64,000 bases of DNA from Nephrocerus scutellatus (taxonomy: Eukaryota; Arthropoda; Insecta; Diptera; Pipunculidae), in assembly GCA_947095585.1 (NCBI GenBank), contig OX352762.1, positions 50,299,843-50,363,842 of the forward strand, written 5' to 3'. Both the position numbers and the translations under genes were made by a program. Of this stretch, positions 1 to 10,812 are shown one piece after another; the first letter of the stretch is position 1; each line of letters begins with the position of its first letter. The notes under the pieces are model-generated. The model was not told where the DNA came from. It ran no database searches and saw nothing but the letters and a program-made list of their open reading frames with translations.

Positions 1-1893
1 ATTGTTACTTAAGACATTATTTATTTTTTCGGTTATAATATCAAAATCGTGCCCATCGGGGCTTCCTGCTATAAATTTCCAGGCTCTGCCTAGAAAATCT
101 AGTGACCTTTTAATTTTAGTTTTAGGCATAAGTCTAGTTAGGTGTGTCCGGATTTGGGATATTTCAGTTTTAAGGAATGGTTTGATAGGGTTATCTATGT
201 TGATGTTTTCTAATAGTAGTTTTTCCAGTTCGTCGACTATTTCTTTATACTGCCCTAGGGCCTAGGTCAATGAAATGAATAATTTTGAAGGTTCCCGTTT
301 GCACTTTCGCATTTCCTGTGTCGATAGCTACTAGTTGCGAGCCGGAATAATCTAGGATTTGTACTTTAGCGATACCGGCCACGATAAAAAATCTAAAAAA
401 GAGATAATAAGGCTTTAGTTTCTTATATGGGATTTATGGACAATCCTGCCTGACTGAGTTAAAATGGTAGTAGTTTTACTTTCGGCCACGATTTCCTTCC
501 GATACCTTGGGGCGAGCTTCGACCCTATTCTTTTATTTCTTCTGACAAAGATGATGTCTCCTGGTACATAGTTCTTAGTCAGTTGTCTATTTTTATTATG
601 GTTGCGGAGGTCTAAATCTTGTTTTGCTTTAATTTTGTCTGTGTTTTCCTGACGAGCTTTTGCTAATTGAAGTGGGTCAGAGCTCACATTTCGACCAAAA
701 AACACGTCGACTGGTTTTTTTCCAGTTACTGAATGTATGGAATAGTTATATTCTATAACGGCCTTTTCCAAAAGTTCCGTGAAGGATCGATGAGTGTCAT
801 ATGTTTTAAGACATCTAATTATTTCTATAAGTGTGGAATGGAAACGTTCCACCTGTCCGTTCACTGAACTTGTGTACGGTGGTGTCTTGAATACTTGTAT
901 TCCAAGCTCGTCTTCAATCATGAAGGTAAAGGATGCTGAACTAAACGATTTCTCGTTATCGATGACTATAGTTTCTGGTATTCCAAATGACATAAGAATT
1001 TCCCTTAGAGGCTGTCTTATATCTTCTGCAGACCTGGATTTAAGAATTTTGATTTGAACGTATTTAGAAAACTTGTCTAGGGCTGTTAAAACTGTTTGTT
1101 TTTCTGTGAGGAAAATGGCGAGATGGACGATTTGTCCTGGGTATTTCGGAATTGGGGTTGCTTGTAATTTTGGATTGTTTGGGTGACGGTCGTACTTACT
1201 TTCTTTACAGACAGTACATAGATTGATAACTCTTTTGATTTTACCCTTCATTGCAGGAAAGTAGTATTGCCTGAGGATCTGATTTCTATTTTCCTGTTCG
1301 TTTCTATGCGCTCGTTTGTGTGTCTTTACAATGATATCTTCTTGGTCTGACTCGTTAGTTACGTCTTCAACCTGTAATTGGGTGAACCTTATCTTGTAGT
1401 TATTAAAATGGGATACATACACAGCTTGTATCATACCCATTATATGTTCTGTCGTTTTAATACAGTTTATAACTGAAGGGTTTAATACCTTCTTTAGAAT
1501 TGGTTTAAGATTTTCCTGGTTGAATTCAGGTTTTGTTACCGTATGCCTGTGATAGGTAGGAAAGATTATTTGAAAATTGTTAACAGGAGTTTCACCTTGT
1601 TGCAAGATGATATGATTCTTGTATGCATTTATTGGAACCTCGACACTTGTTATAAGGTCTTGCGATGAACTTTCGTCGCTATGTACTGTAGGCGTAAGAG
1701 AGTGCACTTGCGAATTTACTTGAGGAGGGCGTGACAGTGCGTCTGCCACAATATTTGTTCTACCAGGTTTATAGTGTAGTTCGTGGTGATACTCCTCAAG
1801 TATTGACTTCCACCGTTTCATCTTACTGTTATTGTTCTTATTGCTAAGAGCACAAGTAAGAGGCTGGTGGTCTGTATAAATTTTGACGTGTGC
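1..1893 (-). mobile_element. Errantivirus (Ty3/gypsy) copy A, truncated
   Basis: The stretch is nearly base-for-base the same as 5112-7009 of the full-length element further right. It is read on the minus strand and holds the end of pol followed by the start of env. It runs off the left edge of the window. Its right end is abrupt at 1893, inside the RNase H coding part, where the matching sequence stops and a tetranucleotide array begins. Gag, protease and most of reverse transcriptase are therefore missing. The few differences from copy B (for example at 1046 and 1118, and two extra bases near 10-15) show it is a separate, recently related copy or a duplicated segment. Confidence 0.9.
415..1893 (-). 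pseudogene. pol C-terminal fragment (RNase H end, integrase), copy A
   Basis: This is an open reading stretch on the minus strand covering the end of RNase H (motif TDHQPL), the integrase zinc region with its CxxC (CTVCKESKYDRHP), the integrase core and the C-terminal domain. Integrase inserts retroviral-type cDNA into chromosomes. The core should carry a D,D,E triad. The second Asp (VIDNEKS) and the Glu (NGQVERFHS) are present, but the first Asp is Ala here: codon 1117-1119 reads GCC on the coding strand, whereas copy B has GAC at 6229-6231. This copy is therefore expected to be catalytically dead even apart from its truncation. Upstream the frame runs without a stop into the tetranucleotide array, which gives a long but meaningless fused reading frame. 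Confidence 0.85.
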
Positions 1894-2911
1894 GTGACGT
1901 GACGTGACAAACAAACAAACAAACAAACAAACAAACAAACAAACAAACAAACAACCAAACAAACAAACAAACAAACAAACAAACAAACAAACAAACAAAC
2001 AAACAACAAACAAACAAACAAACGAACGAACGAACGAACGAACGAACGAACGAACGAACGAACGAACGAACGAACGAACGAACGAACGAACGAACGAACG
2101 AACGAACGAACGAACGAACGAACGAACGAACGAACGAACGAACGAACGAACGAACGAACGAACGAACGAACGAACGAACGAACGAACGAACGAACGAACG
2201 AACGAACGAACGAACGAACGAACGAACGAACGAACGAACGAACGAACGAACGAACGAACGAACGAACGAACGAACGAACGAACGAACGAACGAACGAACG
2301 AATGAATGAACGAACGAATGAATGAACGAACGAACGAACGAACGAACGAACGAACGAACGAACGAACGAACGAACGAACGAACGAACGAACGAACGAACG
2401 AACGAACGAACGAACGAACGAACGAACGAACGAACGAACGAACGAACGAACGAACGAACGAACGAACGAACGAACGAACGAACGAACGAACGAACGAACG
2501 AACGAACGAACGAACGAACGAACGAACGAACGAACGAACGAACGAACGAACGAACGAACGAACGAACGAACGAACGAACGAACGAACGAACGAACGAACG
2601 AACGAACGAACGAACGAACGAACGAACGAACGAACGAACGAACGAACGAACGAACGAACGAACGAACGAACGAACGAACGAACGAACGAACGAACGAACG
2701 AACGAACGAACGAACGAACGAACGAACGACAAACAAACAAACAAACAAACAAACAAACAAACAAACAAACAAACAAACAAACAAACAAACAAACAAACAA
2801 ACAAACAAACAAACAAACAAACAAACAAACAAACAAACAAACAAACAGACAAACAAACACACAAACAAACACACGGGCACGCGAAGTTAATATAGAGAAT
2901 TTAAAAAAATA
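1894..2911. repeat. Giant tetranucleotide array, AAAC/AACG, ending in family R 3' terminus
   Basis: The order is a short GTGAC-repeat lead-in (1894-1908), AAAC units to about 2020, AACG units from 2021 to 2729 (about 177 units), then AAAC units to about 2846 and a degenerate tail. A small AATG variant cluster lies at 2301-2324. The array is followed directly by a GAAGTTAATATAGAGAATTT block at 2883-2902, which is the 3' end of dispersed family R. Other R copies carry short CAGC or ACCG tracts at exactly this place, so the array is best read as an expanded version of that tract. Long reading frames in all frames here are by-products of the repeat. Confidence 0.9.
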
Positions 2912-3116
2912 AACAGAACACATTTCATTTTATGAATCGCGCTATGAGAAATGTAAGTTGTAAATAGACAGAAAATAGTATATTATATTATACGTATTAT
3001 CATTCGTTGATTACGATAACATCTAATTTTGTTAGTTTTTAATCATGAATCTGTCAACTAGCAAAACAGATGGGATTTCTGTAGATAGGGTTTTGGTGAA
3101 AACCCTATATAGAACC
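2912..3116. other. AT-rich spacer, no gene seen
   Basis: This is short AT-rich sequence between two family R termini. No reading frame, RNA gene or terminal repeat is recognised. Confidence 0.6.
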
Positions 3117-3290
3117 GTCCGAGGGGCCTCAAATTTTAATAGAAAGTATTGTCACCGGAAATATACATGTGTGCAATTTCAATCAAATCGGGCCATGGGA
3201 AGTGGGCTAAAAACTGATCAGAAAATCTGACCAGCCAGCCAGCCAGCCAGCCACGTGCACGCGAAGTTAATATAGAGAATTTAAAAAAGC
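3117..3290 (+). repeat. Family R copy, 3' part
   Basis: It contains the GGGGCCTCAAATTTTAATAG block, a variant of the ACACATGTGT module (ATACATGTGTGC), the AAATCGGGCCATGGGAAGTGG block, a CAGC tetranucleotide tract (3231-3252), and the 3' terminus GAAGTTAATATAGAGAATTT. The 5' end of the family (AACAACCCATAAAAATT) is absent, so the copy is truncated. Confidence 0.8.
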
Positions 3291-3733
3291 CGAAAGGGAA
3301 CAAGCAGACAATAAACTAACAGAAACTGTTACTTACCTTCTCTACAGAATGCCCAACTGTTTAAGAATACATGCTTAAAAGAGAACAAGAGCGCTAAATC
3401 CATATAAAAATTTTCTGTTTCTCACTACAAAAACTTACGTTTCTCGCTCTATTTCCTTCACTGAGAAATTTTGTAAATTATAAATTATAAAATTTTAAAA
3501 ACTTAACTGTTGTTCAACTTGACAGCATAATTACATTAGCCATAAATGTACATCGCTTTATTAAATTTTCTACGCCTATAAAGAAAAGCTGAAAGAAAGC
3601 AAGCAGAGAACCAACACGAACCTTTTTCGTGCAACCGTATGGGTTGCAAGTTGCAACTGCAAGGCTAAGAGAACGAGTAAGCAGAACACCGAAGGGGACT
3701 TTCGAGTTTCAATATAATTACTAGTACTACACA
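3291..3733. other. Non-coding spacer with repeat fragments
   Basis: No gene is visible. A stretch at about 3385-3450 (CTAAATCCATATAAAAATTT and following) resembles one arm of the foldback element at 30547-30655. The phrase AAGCAGAGAACCAACACGAA at 3599 resembles dispersed family S. Confidence 0.5.
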
Positions 3734-3737
3734 TACA
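3734..3737. other. Target-site duplication TACA, left side of errantivirus B
   Basis: TACA directly precedes the LTR edge here and directly follows the other LTR edge at 11130-11133. A 4-bp duplication is usual for errantiviruses. Confidence 0.85.
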
Positions 3738-4038
3738 AATTAAATTAAAACAAGTTTATTTATTAAAAAAAATATATTTCTTCAGTGAGGCAGTACCTCT
3801 TCTTTATTCAAACAAATTAGAACTAACTTATAATCTAAAATAGCCTAAACTTATCACCTATGTTGTGCTATGTTTCCCACGCTGTAGTGCAGAGTCGGAA
3901 TGTGGAATGTGTGCGGTGTCGGATGAGCTCCAGACGACTCGTCAGCAACCTGTCGCTGGATGATGAAATCGTTGCATCGTTGCTCGTGTTGGAGTAGGAA
4001 TGCGCTGAGTCGCTTCATCAGCGTAATCTGTGTTAACT
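3738..4038 (-). repeat. 3' LTR of errantivirus B
   Basis: The LTR is 301 bp and is the same as the 5' LTR except for one base in the A-rich run near 3769, one base near 4003, and the absence of a 17-bp duplication (CCCACGCTGTAGTGCAG present once instead of twice). The start AGTTAAC (minus strand) lies at 4038, 10 bp past the env stop. Confidence 0.95.
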
Positions 4039-4048
4039 CCTCCATACT

Positions 4049-5500
4049 TTAAAATCGAATGCCCACGTTCGATTCTGTGATTGGTATTGCCACCGACGCT
4101 GCTGATTTGATGTTTCTGTTTTTCAGCTTGAATAGTCTAAATGTGACAAAAACGATTAGCAAGATTAATATGGAAAAAACGGCTAAGTTGTAATTGTTCC
4201 GGGTGTTCAGGGCGTTAATGTGCCGTGAATTATTAGCCTGTAGTTCCTTTATCATCTGGAGTGAAAGCACTTCCTCTGCGTCTTGTTTGATAGAAGAAGG
4301 TTGTAGAACAGCTGGTAGTGGTTTGTATGAAGACATCTCAGTTGCCTCAAAAATTTCGCTCTGTACCCTTATTGATGCGTTACGGAAATGAATGATGTAA
4401 GTTCCATCCAACTGCACTGTTTCATTATCTATTTCGATGGGTCCGGTGTATTGATTCAAAAATAGGATGCCTGGGGCGATTTCTTCAAGTTTTGGGATAT
4501 GTTGATTGTTGACTTCCGTACAGTTCGGAGCTCGACTCTTGAGTAGGTGTGGGATGCACGATGAATTGCTTATATCTATAATACTATTCCTAGGACATAC
4601 AGATACTCTGTGAAAGGTTATACAGGAGGACAGGACTCCGTACATTTTGCTTTTGCACTCTAGTAAATTCTCGTATGGCATTTTTTTAATGGTTTTGCCT
4701 TTTTTTACGGCTTTAATTAAAGTAGTTTTACAGGATTCTATGGATGTAGTAGGTAAACTTATAATATAAAGAATCAATGAACTATTGGAAGCAATCTTTA
4801 TTTGTGCGAATTCTAATGCCTCTAACACATTGACGTAAGGCATGATTTCTTTAATTAGAATTTCTTCAATTGTATTTATTTCTATATTCGAGAGGATGTA
4901 CGTGTTAATGATATTGGCCTTGGCCCAGTGTATTGCGTATTCTATGTTTATAATTTCTTCTTTTACTAATCCTAGTTTTAGTTCTATATTTAAGATTAAT
5001 TCATCCTTAAACTTATCGCTATCATCTATTTGCTTATTTATTTCATTTGTAATGTTATTTGTAAATTTCCTCAATTTTGTTGACAAGCATTTTATTTATA
5101 ACAACCTGGTTATTATTGTTACTTTACATTATTTATTTTTTCGGTTATAATATCAAAATCGTGCCCATCGGGGCTTCCTGCTATAAATTTCCAGGCTCTG
5201 CCTAGAAAATCTAGTGACCTTTTAATTTTAGTTTTAGGCATAAGTCTAGTTAGGTGTGTCCGGATTTGGGATATTTCAGTTTTAAGGAATGGTTTGATAG
5301 GGTTATCTATGTTGATGTTTTCTAATAGTAGTTTTTCCAGTTCGTCGACTATTTCTTTATACTGCCCTAGGGCCTAGGTCAATGAAATGAATAATTTTGA
5401 AGGTTCCCGTTTGCACTTTCGCATTTCCTGTGTCGATAGCTACTAGTTGCGAGCCGGAATAATCTAGGATTTGTACTTTAGCGATACCGGCCACGATAAA
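4049..5500 (-). pseudogene. env, interrupted, errantivirus B
   Basis: This is an envelope-type glycoprotein gene, the product that errantiviruses use for transfer between cells. The downstream open segment (4049-5086, 345 codons) holds the membrane-anchored half: a hydrophobic helix about 40 residues from the end (ILILLIVFVTF) followed by a basic and short cytoplasmic tail. Upstream, 5125-5500 encodes the N-terminal part, including a basic KTKIKRS site just before a hydrophobic stretch, which fits a protease-processing site. Two breaks are seen. A 2-base deletion near 5124 relative to copy A brings stops into frame, and there is a further frame change around 5370-5385. The exact start near 5500 is not certain. 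Env overlaps or abuts the pol end at 5527. Confidence 0.8.
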
Positions 5501-5526
5501 AAATCTAAAAAAGAGATAATAAGGCT

Positions 5527-8500
5527 TTAGTTTCTTATATGGGATTTATGGACAATCCTGCCTGACTGAGTTAAAATGGTAGTAGTTTTACTTTCGGCCA
5601 CGATTTCCTTCCGATACCTTGGGGCGAGCTTCGACCCTATTCTTTTATTTCTTCTGACAAAGATGATGTCTCCTGGTACATAGTTCTTAGTCAGTTGTCT
5701 ATTTTTATTATGGTTGCGGAGGTCTAAATCTTGTTTTGCTTTAATTTTGTCTGTGTTTTCCTGACGAGCTTTTGCTAATTGAAGTGGGTCAGAGCTCACA
5801 TTTCGACCAAAAAACACGTCGACTGGTTTTTTTCCAGTTACTGAATGTATGGAATAGTTATATTCTATAACGGCCTTTTCCAAAAGTTCCGTGAAGGATC
5901 GATGAGTGTCATATGTTTTAAGACATCTAATTATTTCTATAAGTGTGGAATGGAAACGTTCCACCTGTCCGTTCACTGAACTTGTGTACGGTGGTGTCTT
6001 GAATACTTGTATTCCAAGCTCGTCTTCAATCATGAAGGTAAAGGATGCTGAACTAAACGATTTCTCGTTATCGATGACTATAGTTTCTGGTATTCCAAAT
6101 GACATAAGAATTTCCCTTAGAGGCTGTCTTATATCTTCTGCAGACCTAGATTTAAGAATTTTGATTTGAACGTATTTAGAAAACTTGTCTAGGGCTGTTA
6201 AAACTGTTTGTTTTTCTGTGAGGAAAATGTCGAGATGGACGATTTGTCCTGGGTATTTCGGAATTGGGGTTGCTTGTAATTTTGGATTGTTTGGGTGACG
6301 GTCGTACTTACTTTCTTTACAGACAGTACATAGATTGATAACTCTTTTGATTTTACCCTTCATTGCAGGAAAGTAGTATTGCCTGAGGATCTGATTTCTA
6401 TTTTCCTGTTCGTTTCTATGCGCTCGTTTGTGTGTCTTTACAATGATATCTTCTTGGTCTGACTCGTTAGTTACGTCTTCAACCTGTAATTGGGTGAACC
6501 TTATCTTGTAGTTATTAAAATGGGATACATACACAGCTTGTATCATACCCATTATATGTTCTGTCGTTTTAATACAGTTTATAACTGAAGGGTTTAATAC
6601 CTTCTTTAGAATTGGTTTAAGATTTTCCTGGTTGAATTCAGGTTTTGTTACCGTATGCCTGTGATAGGTAGGAAAGATTATTTGAAAATTGTTAACAGGA
6701 GTTTCACCTTGTTGCAAGATGATATGATTCTTGTATGCATTTATTGGAACCTCGACACTTGTTATAAGGTCTTGCGATGAACTTTCGTCGCTATGTACTG
6801 TAGGCGTAAGAGAGTGCACTTGCGAATTTACTTGAGGAGGGCGTGACAGTGCGTCTGCCACAATATTTGTTCTACCAGGTTTATAGTGTAGTTCGTGGTG
6901 ATACTCCTCAAGTATTGACTTCCACCGTTTCATCTTACTGTTATTGTTCTTATTGCTAAGAGCACAAGTAAGAGGCTGGTGGTCTGTATAAATTTTGACG
7001 TGTGCTGATCCGTAAAGGTAATTACGCAGGGAATTCAATGCCCATATGATTGCTAACATTTCTTTCTCGTTAGCTGCGTAACCCTCTTCGGTTGCACTAA
7101 GCGTTCGTGAAACAAATGATATTGGCCTACCTTCCTGAGACAGAACAGCGCCAATAGCGAAATTGGATGCGTCTGTGGTCAATTCGAAAGGTTTACTGAA
7201 GTTCGGATAAGTGAGCACTATGTCTCTGGAAATAAGAAAGTTTTTAATTTTGCCGAAGGCGTCCATAGCTGCGGGGTCGAGAAAAATTTGTTTTCTAGAT
7301 GATTGTGTCTTGGACATACGTCCTTCCCCCCTCTTAGGAGGGTAGTTAATGGTTTCGCAAGCTTTGCGTAATCCTTAATAAAGCGGCGATAATAGCCGGA
7401 AAGTCCAAGGAAGGAACGCAAATCTTTCAGAGTTTGGGGTAATGGGAAGTTTTTTATGGCTTCGACCTTTGCGGGGTTCGTCATAATTCCCTCTGATGAT
7501 ATGATGAATCCCAAGTTCCTTTTGGAAAAAATGGCATTTATCCAATTGCACCTTCATATTTGCATCATAAAGTGTTTTAAAAATGTCCTTTATGTGCCGG
7601 GCATGATCACTTTCAGTCTTGCTGAATATTACTATGTCGTCAATATAGACATAGCAAGTTTTTCCTATATACTCTCGCAAGATGTCGTCAAGTGCCCTTT
7701 GGAAAATTGATGGCGCATTCTTGAGTCCAAATGGAAGTCTCGTGAACTCGAATTTATCATTGTTTATGGAAAAAGCTGTTTTTTCTATATCAGATTCCTT
7801 CAAGGGAATCTGGTGAAAACCACTTTTAAGGTCAAGGACAGTGAAAAAATAGTTTTTGCCTAATTGAGCTAGGACTTCACTTATCTCGGGAATGGGATAA
7901 CGATCGGCTATGGTAACGTTGTTAAGCTTCCTGTAGTCGATCACCATTCTGTATTGTTTTTTACCTGTGGAGTCTGACTTCTTCGGTACGACCCTCACCG
8001 GAGAGTTATATGGGGATCTGGAGCGTCTAATGATTCCATGCTCTAACAGCTCTTGAATCTGTCTCTCTACTTCGGATTTAAGTGACATTGGGAAGGGGTA
8101 GTATTAACTATAAATAGGTGAATCGGTTGAAGTTCGGATTTCTCCAACGACCTTTGTAGTAAAGGTTAATTTCTCATTCGGTTCACAAAATAAGTTTGGG
8201 AAGTTATTAACAACTGAATTTAAAAGACTTTGCTGTGTCACTGTCATGTGGTCGGTTTTAACATTAAGGGCGTTTACTGTTGGAGAAGTCAACTGTTTGA
8301 TTTTGACTTGGACAGAATTTAAAATGTTCATGAAGTTATTTTATGTGTCTATTACAGCAGATAGTGCCTCGTTACCAATGATACCTTCAAACGTTTGTAA
8401 ATTAGGTAGAAGATAGAATTTGAAATTAATATCCTTCGTATTAAAGAGATTAATCATCGTATGTTGCGTTATACGGATGTCCCCAGCTATAGATCTTGCG

Positions 8501-8670
8501 AAAAAGGAATTTTTATTTTGCATAGGTTTTTCGACTAAAGATGGTTGTATGTAATTTTTGGAAGAGCCCGTGTCTATTAAAAATTTATACATATCTCCGC
8601 TCTTTGTCTTGCATTCAAAGTAGGGCAAGGAAGAGTTTTTTAGCCAAAAAAAAATTAATATCGACGTCAT
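5527..8670 (-). pseudogene. pol (protease, RT, RNase H, integrase), errantivirus B
   Basis: Domains follow the standard order. Protease has DTGSS at 8560-8574. Reverse transcriptase runs from about 8090 to 7320, with the YIDD active site at 7636-7647 and LPFGLKNAP upstream. RNase H spans about 7240-6990 (TTDAS, TDHQPL). Integrase follows, with its zinc region, first Asp at 6229-6231, second Asp in VIDNEKS and Glu in NGQVERF, then a C-terminal domain ending at 5527. Breaks: in-frame stops at 8341-8343 and 8104-8106, plus two compensating frameshifts (about 7515 and about 7320), so the connection and RNase H start are read in another frame. The 5527-7317 part is open. All other catalytic residues that I can place are present, so the gene was active not long ago. 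Confidence 0.9.
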
Positions 8671-10147
8671 CTAGTTGTTCAATTTCGGATTCATTGATGT
8701 TAGGAGTTTCTTCTTCATTGCTCAAGCTCAGATTTTGATAGTCTGAACAAAGTTCATCTTTGGGTGTATGGATGTGAAAATTAGAATGGTATCTGTCCAT
8801 TCCAGGACCTTGTTGTATATGTGCGCCTCTTCTCCAAGGAGCACCGTTGAATCTCTGCCGATTTTGGTAATGAATGTCTCTAGCCTGGGCACTGTATCCT
8901 TGAGTTAAAGGTTCGTGTTTAATGGTTGGACCTGGTTGAGAAGGTCTCATTTGTTGGTCAGTTTGATTACGATTTGGAAAGGCACTCTGCTGGGGGTTAT
9001 TTTGGTTGCGACTAAATCCCTGGTTAGGTTGGGATGAGTAATAAGGTTTTTGCATTTGTTGAGTAGGATAGAATTGATGAGCTGGGTATTGCCTATTGGG
9101 AGGACCCGCGTTATAGTTTCGTACCGGAAACGAGTTTGGTATTTGTGGTCGCATGGGTTGCGGAGCGAAATTCCTTTTTATTGCTCCATGGCTCGTCTGA
9201 AGATACTGAGACCTAAAATGTTGGTTCTCGTACCTAAGGCATAAGTGTAGGGCTTGAGGCAAGTCTGTGGGCTCTTTCATGCCCAGAAGATCTGATAGAT
9301 TACCCTTCAGACCTCTTATGAATATATCCAAGGCCTTGTCCCTATAAGTTTTGGCCAATAATTGCATTGCCTCGGGGCCTACATCCATGCATGAAATATT
9401 ATTGATTATCAAGGTCAGCTGTGAAGTAACAGCCTGATAAAATTCTTGTATGGTCTGACTTCCCTGAATCATACCAGACATTTGGTATTCGAGAGTTGTG
9501 ACATCACGCTTGTCGGCGTAATATGTTGTTAGACAATCTACAATACTACACCAATTAAGTGGGGTATTATTAGCCTCTAGGGCTGCGTCGGCATTGCCAA
9601 TAATTTTATTACGAACAGTGTGGAGACTACCGACATATTTTGGAGTCCCCTTTATGTGGTCATATAGTGCTAGCACTCGTTCGACGCTTTTCTTCCAGGA
9701 GGAGAACTCTGAAGCCTCTCCCGAGAAGGTCCGCAGACAACTTACGATGTCAGGAATTCTTTCTAAGCCATTTATGTCGTTCTGATATTGCGGAAATATT
9801 GTTTGATCTGTACCGGATGAACGTTGCGGATTCGGATTTAAAACGCTTTCGACGAATCTTCTTCCCTGTTGCTCTAATACTCGACTAACTATTGAGGCTA
9901 CAAGGGCATCTAGTTCAGGGGTGGACCTAACCACTTGGGGCGGGGGGTCGGCGTTGGACGTACTCGAAATAAACGAGGCATTGGGGTCGTGGTTACTAAC
10001 GGAGGCCGTAGAGTGACTTGCTATGTCTATGGGGATTATTTGGGAGGAAGCGGGATTAGGTATTGTGGCATTATTTGCCGGGGGAATTTGCCCTTGATCT
10101 TGGTTTGGGTTTTGGTCCCCACCTGCACCTGTTCTTGTGTTTACCAT
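8615..10147 (-). CDS. gag structural protein, errantivirus B, intact
   Basis: This is 510 codons from ATG at 10147. Gag forms the particle that packages element RNA. The N-terminal 100 residues are rich in Asn, Pro, Ser and Gln. The middle (about residues 120-330) is the capsid-like part with the stretch VPDIVSCLRTFSGEASEF. The tail is Gln/Asn/Pro-rich, and no CCHC zinc knuckle is seen, as is usual for errantiviruses. The decayed copy C at 24764 carries a recognisable relative of the same middle region. The ATG was chosen because it is the first in the frame and sits after the long leader. Gag overlaps pol by 56 bp around a run of nine A/T at 8646-8654, and pol lies in the +1 frame relative to gag. 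Confidence 0.9.
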   Translation of the reverse strand: MVNTRTGAGGDQNPNQDQGQIPPANNATIPNPASSQIIPIDIASHSTASVSNHDPNASFISSTSNADPPPQVVRSTPELDALVASIVSRVLEQQGRRFVESVLNPNPQRSSGTDQTIFPQYQNDINGLERIPDIVSCLRTFSGEASEFSSWKKSVERVLALYDHIKGTPKYVGSLHTVRNKIIGNADAALEANNTPLNWCSIVDCLTTYYADKRDVTTLEYQMSGMIQGSQTIQEFYQAVTSQLTLIINNISCMDVGPEAMQLLAKTYRDKALDIFIRGLKGNLSDLLGMKEPTDLPQALHLCLRYENQHFRSQYLQTSHGAIKRNFAPQPMRPQIPNSFPVRNYNAGPPNRQYPAHQFYPTQQMQKPYYSSQPNQGFSRNQNNPQQSAFPNRNQTDQQMRPSQPGPTIKHEPLTQGYSAQARDIHYQNRQRFNGAPWRRGAHIQQGPGMDRYHSNFHIHTPKDELCSDYQNLSLSNEEETPNINESEIEQLDDVDINFFLAKKLFLALL

Positions 10148-10794
10148 TTTGCAGAGCTTGAGGAGCTTGTAAAAACTATAAGACTATATTTATATATATT
10201 TTTTTGTTATTTACGCATAAACAATATTTTCCTTAACACTTCTTAAAATTCCGTATAACCTTAATCAAGGTTTCTATTTAAGTTGACCGTAATTAATTTA
10301 AATTGTATTATAAAATAATATGTATATGTTTATCATATGTATGAATTGGAATTAGCACTTTTAAAAAACAAAATATTTATACTTAAGTACGTGCTTACGT
10401 CAAACACCCAAATCACCGCGCCGGTCAGAGGGATTTGTTCCTGTTTGTCCATATGGTTACTTGGGATCCCTTGTTGACTCCTTGCTGTTGCTGCTGTGGG
10501 TTTCCTATAGACGTCTTTTAATCTGATAGGATTGGTCTGATTCGCTGAAATTTGCTTGCTTATTATATTGCTTTCGCGAACACTGGAGCCTAATTTGCTT
10601 GCTTATGATATTGCTTTCGCGAACACTGGAGCTTACTCAGGTCACTGGTAATTTATCTTTTGGAACCCGACGTATAAATTGCAAATTTTTCACTAGAACT
10701 CGGGAGCTTCTTAAGGTCGCTGGTTCTTTTATACTGCACATAAACTACTTTAAGGTCACTGGCACGTATATGGAAAAATAATTTTGCACATCGG
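10148..10794 (-). other. Untranslated leader of errantivirus B
   Basis: This is the 5' leader between primer site and gag. It holds a direct repeat of about 48 bp (ATTTGCTTGCTTATKATATT units beginning near 10547 and 10590) with the shared phrase CTTTCGCGAACACTGGAGC. In Drosophila gypsy this region holds an insulator; no clear run of Su(Hw)-type sites was recognised here. Confidence 0.7.
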
Positions 10795-10812
10795 GTCCCT
10801 GCTCGGGCGCCA
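10795..10812 (-). promoter_or_regulatory. Primer binding site, tRNA-Lys(UUU)-like
   Basis: The minus strand reads TGGCGCCCGAGCAGGGAC, starting on the last LTR base. It matches the complement of the tRNA-Lys(UUU) 3' end at all but one base (G for A), and that base can still pair with U as a wobble. Confidence 0.8.

Noticed and set aside
794..1057. Antisense frames over pol (also 5906-6169) and over gag (9594-10246)
   Set aside because: They mirror the coding constraint of the real minus-strand genes and have no motif of their own.
1818..2923. Very long reading frames of repeating FVRS, FVCL, TNER or TNKQ units on both strands
   Set aside because: They arise because a tetranucleotide repeat has no stop in any frame. 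The 821-codon frame simply joins this repeat to errantivirus pol. No start context or promoter supports a protein.
10148..10794. Gypsy-type Su(Hw) insulator in the errantivirus B leader
   Set aside because: No convincing run of the known binding motif could be found by eye; only a ~48-bp direct repeat is present.
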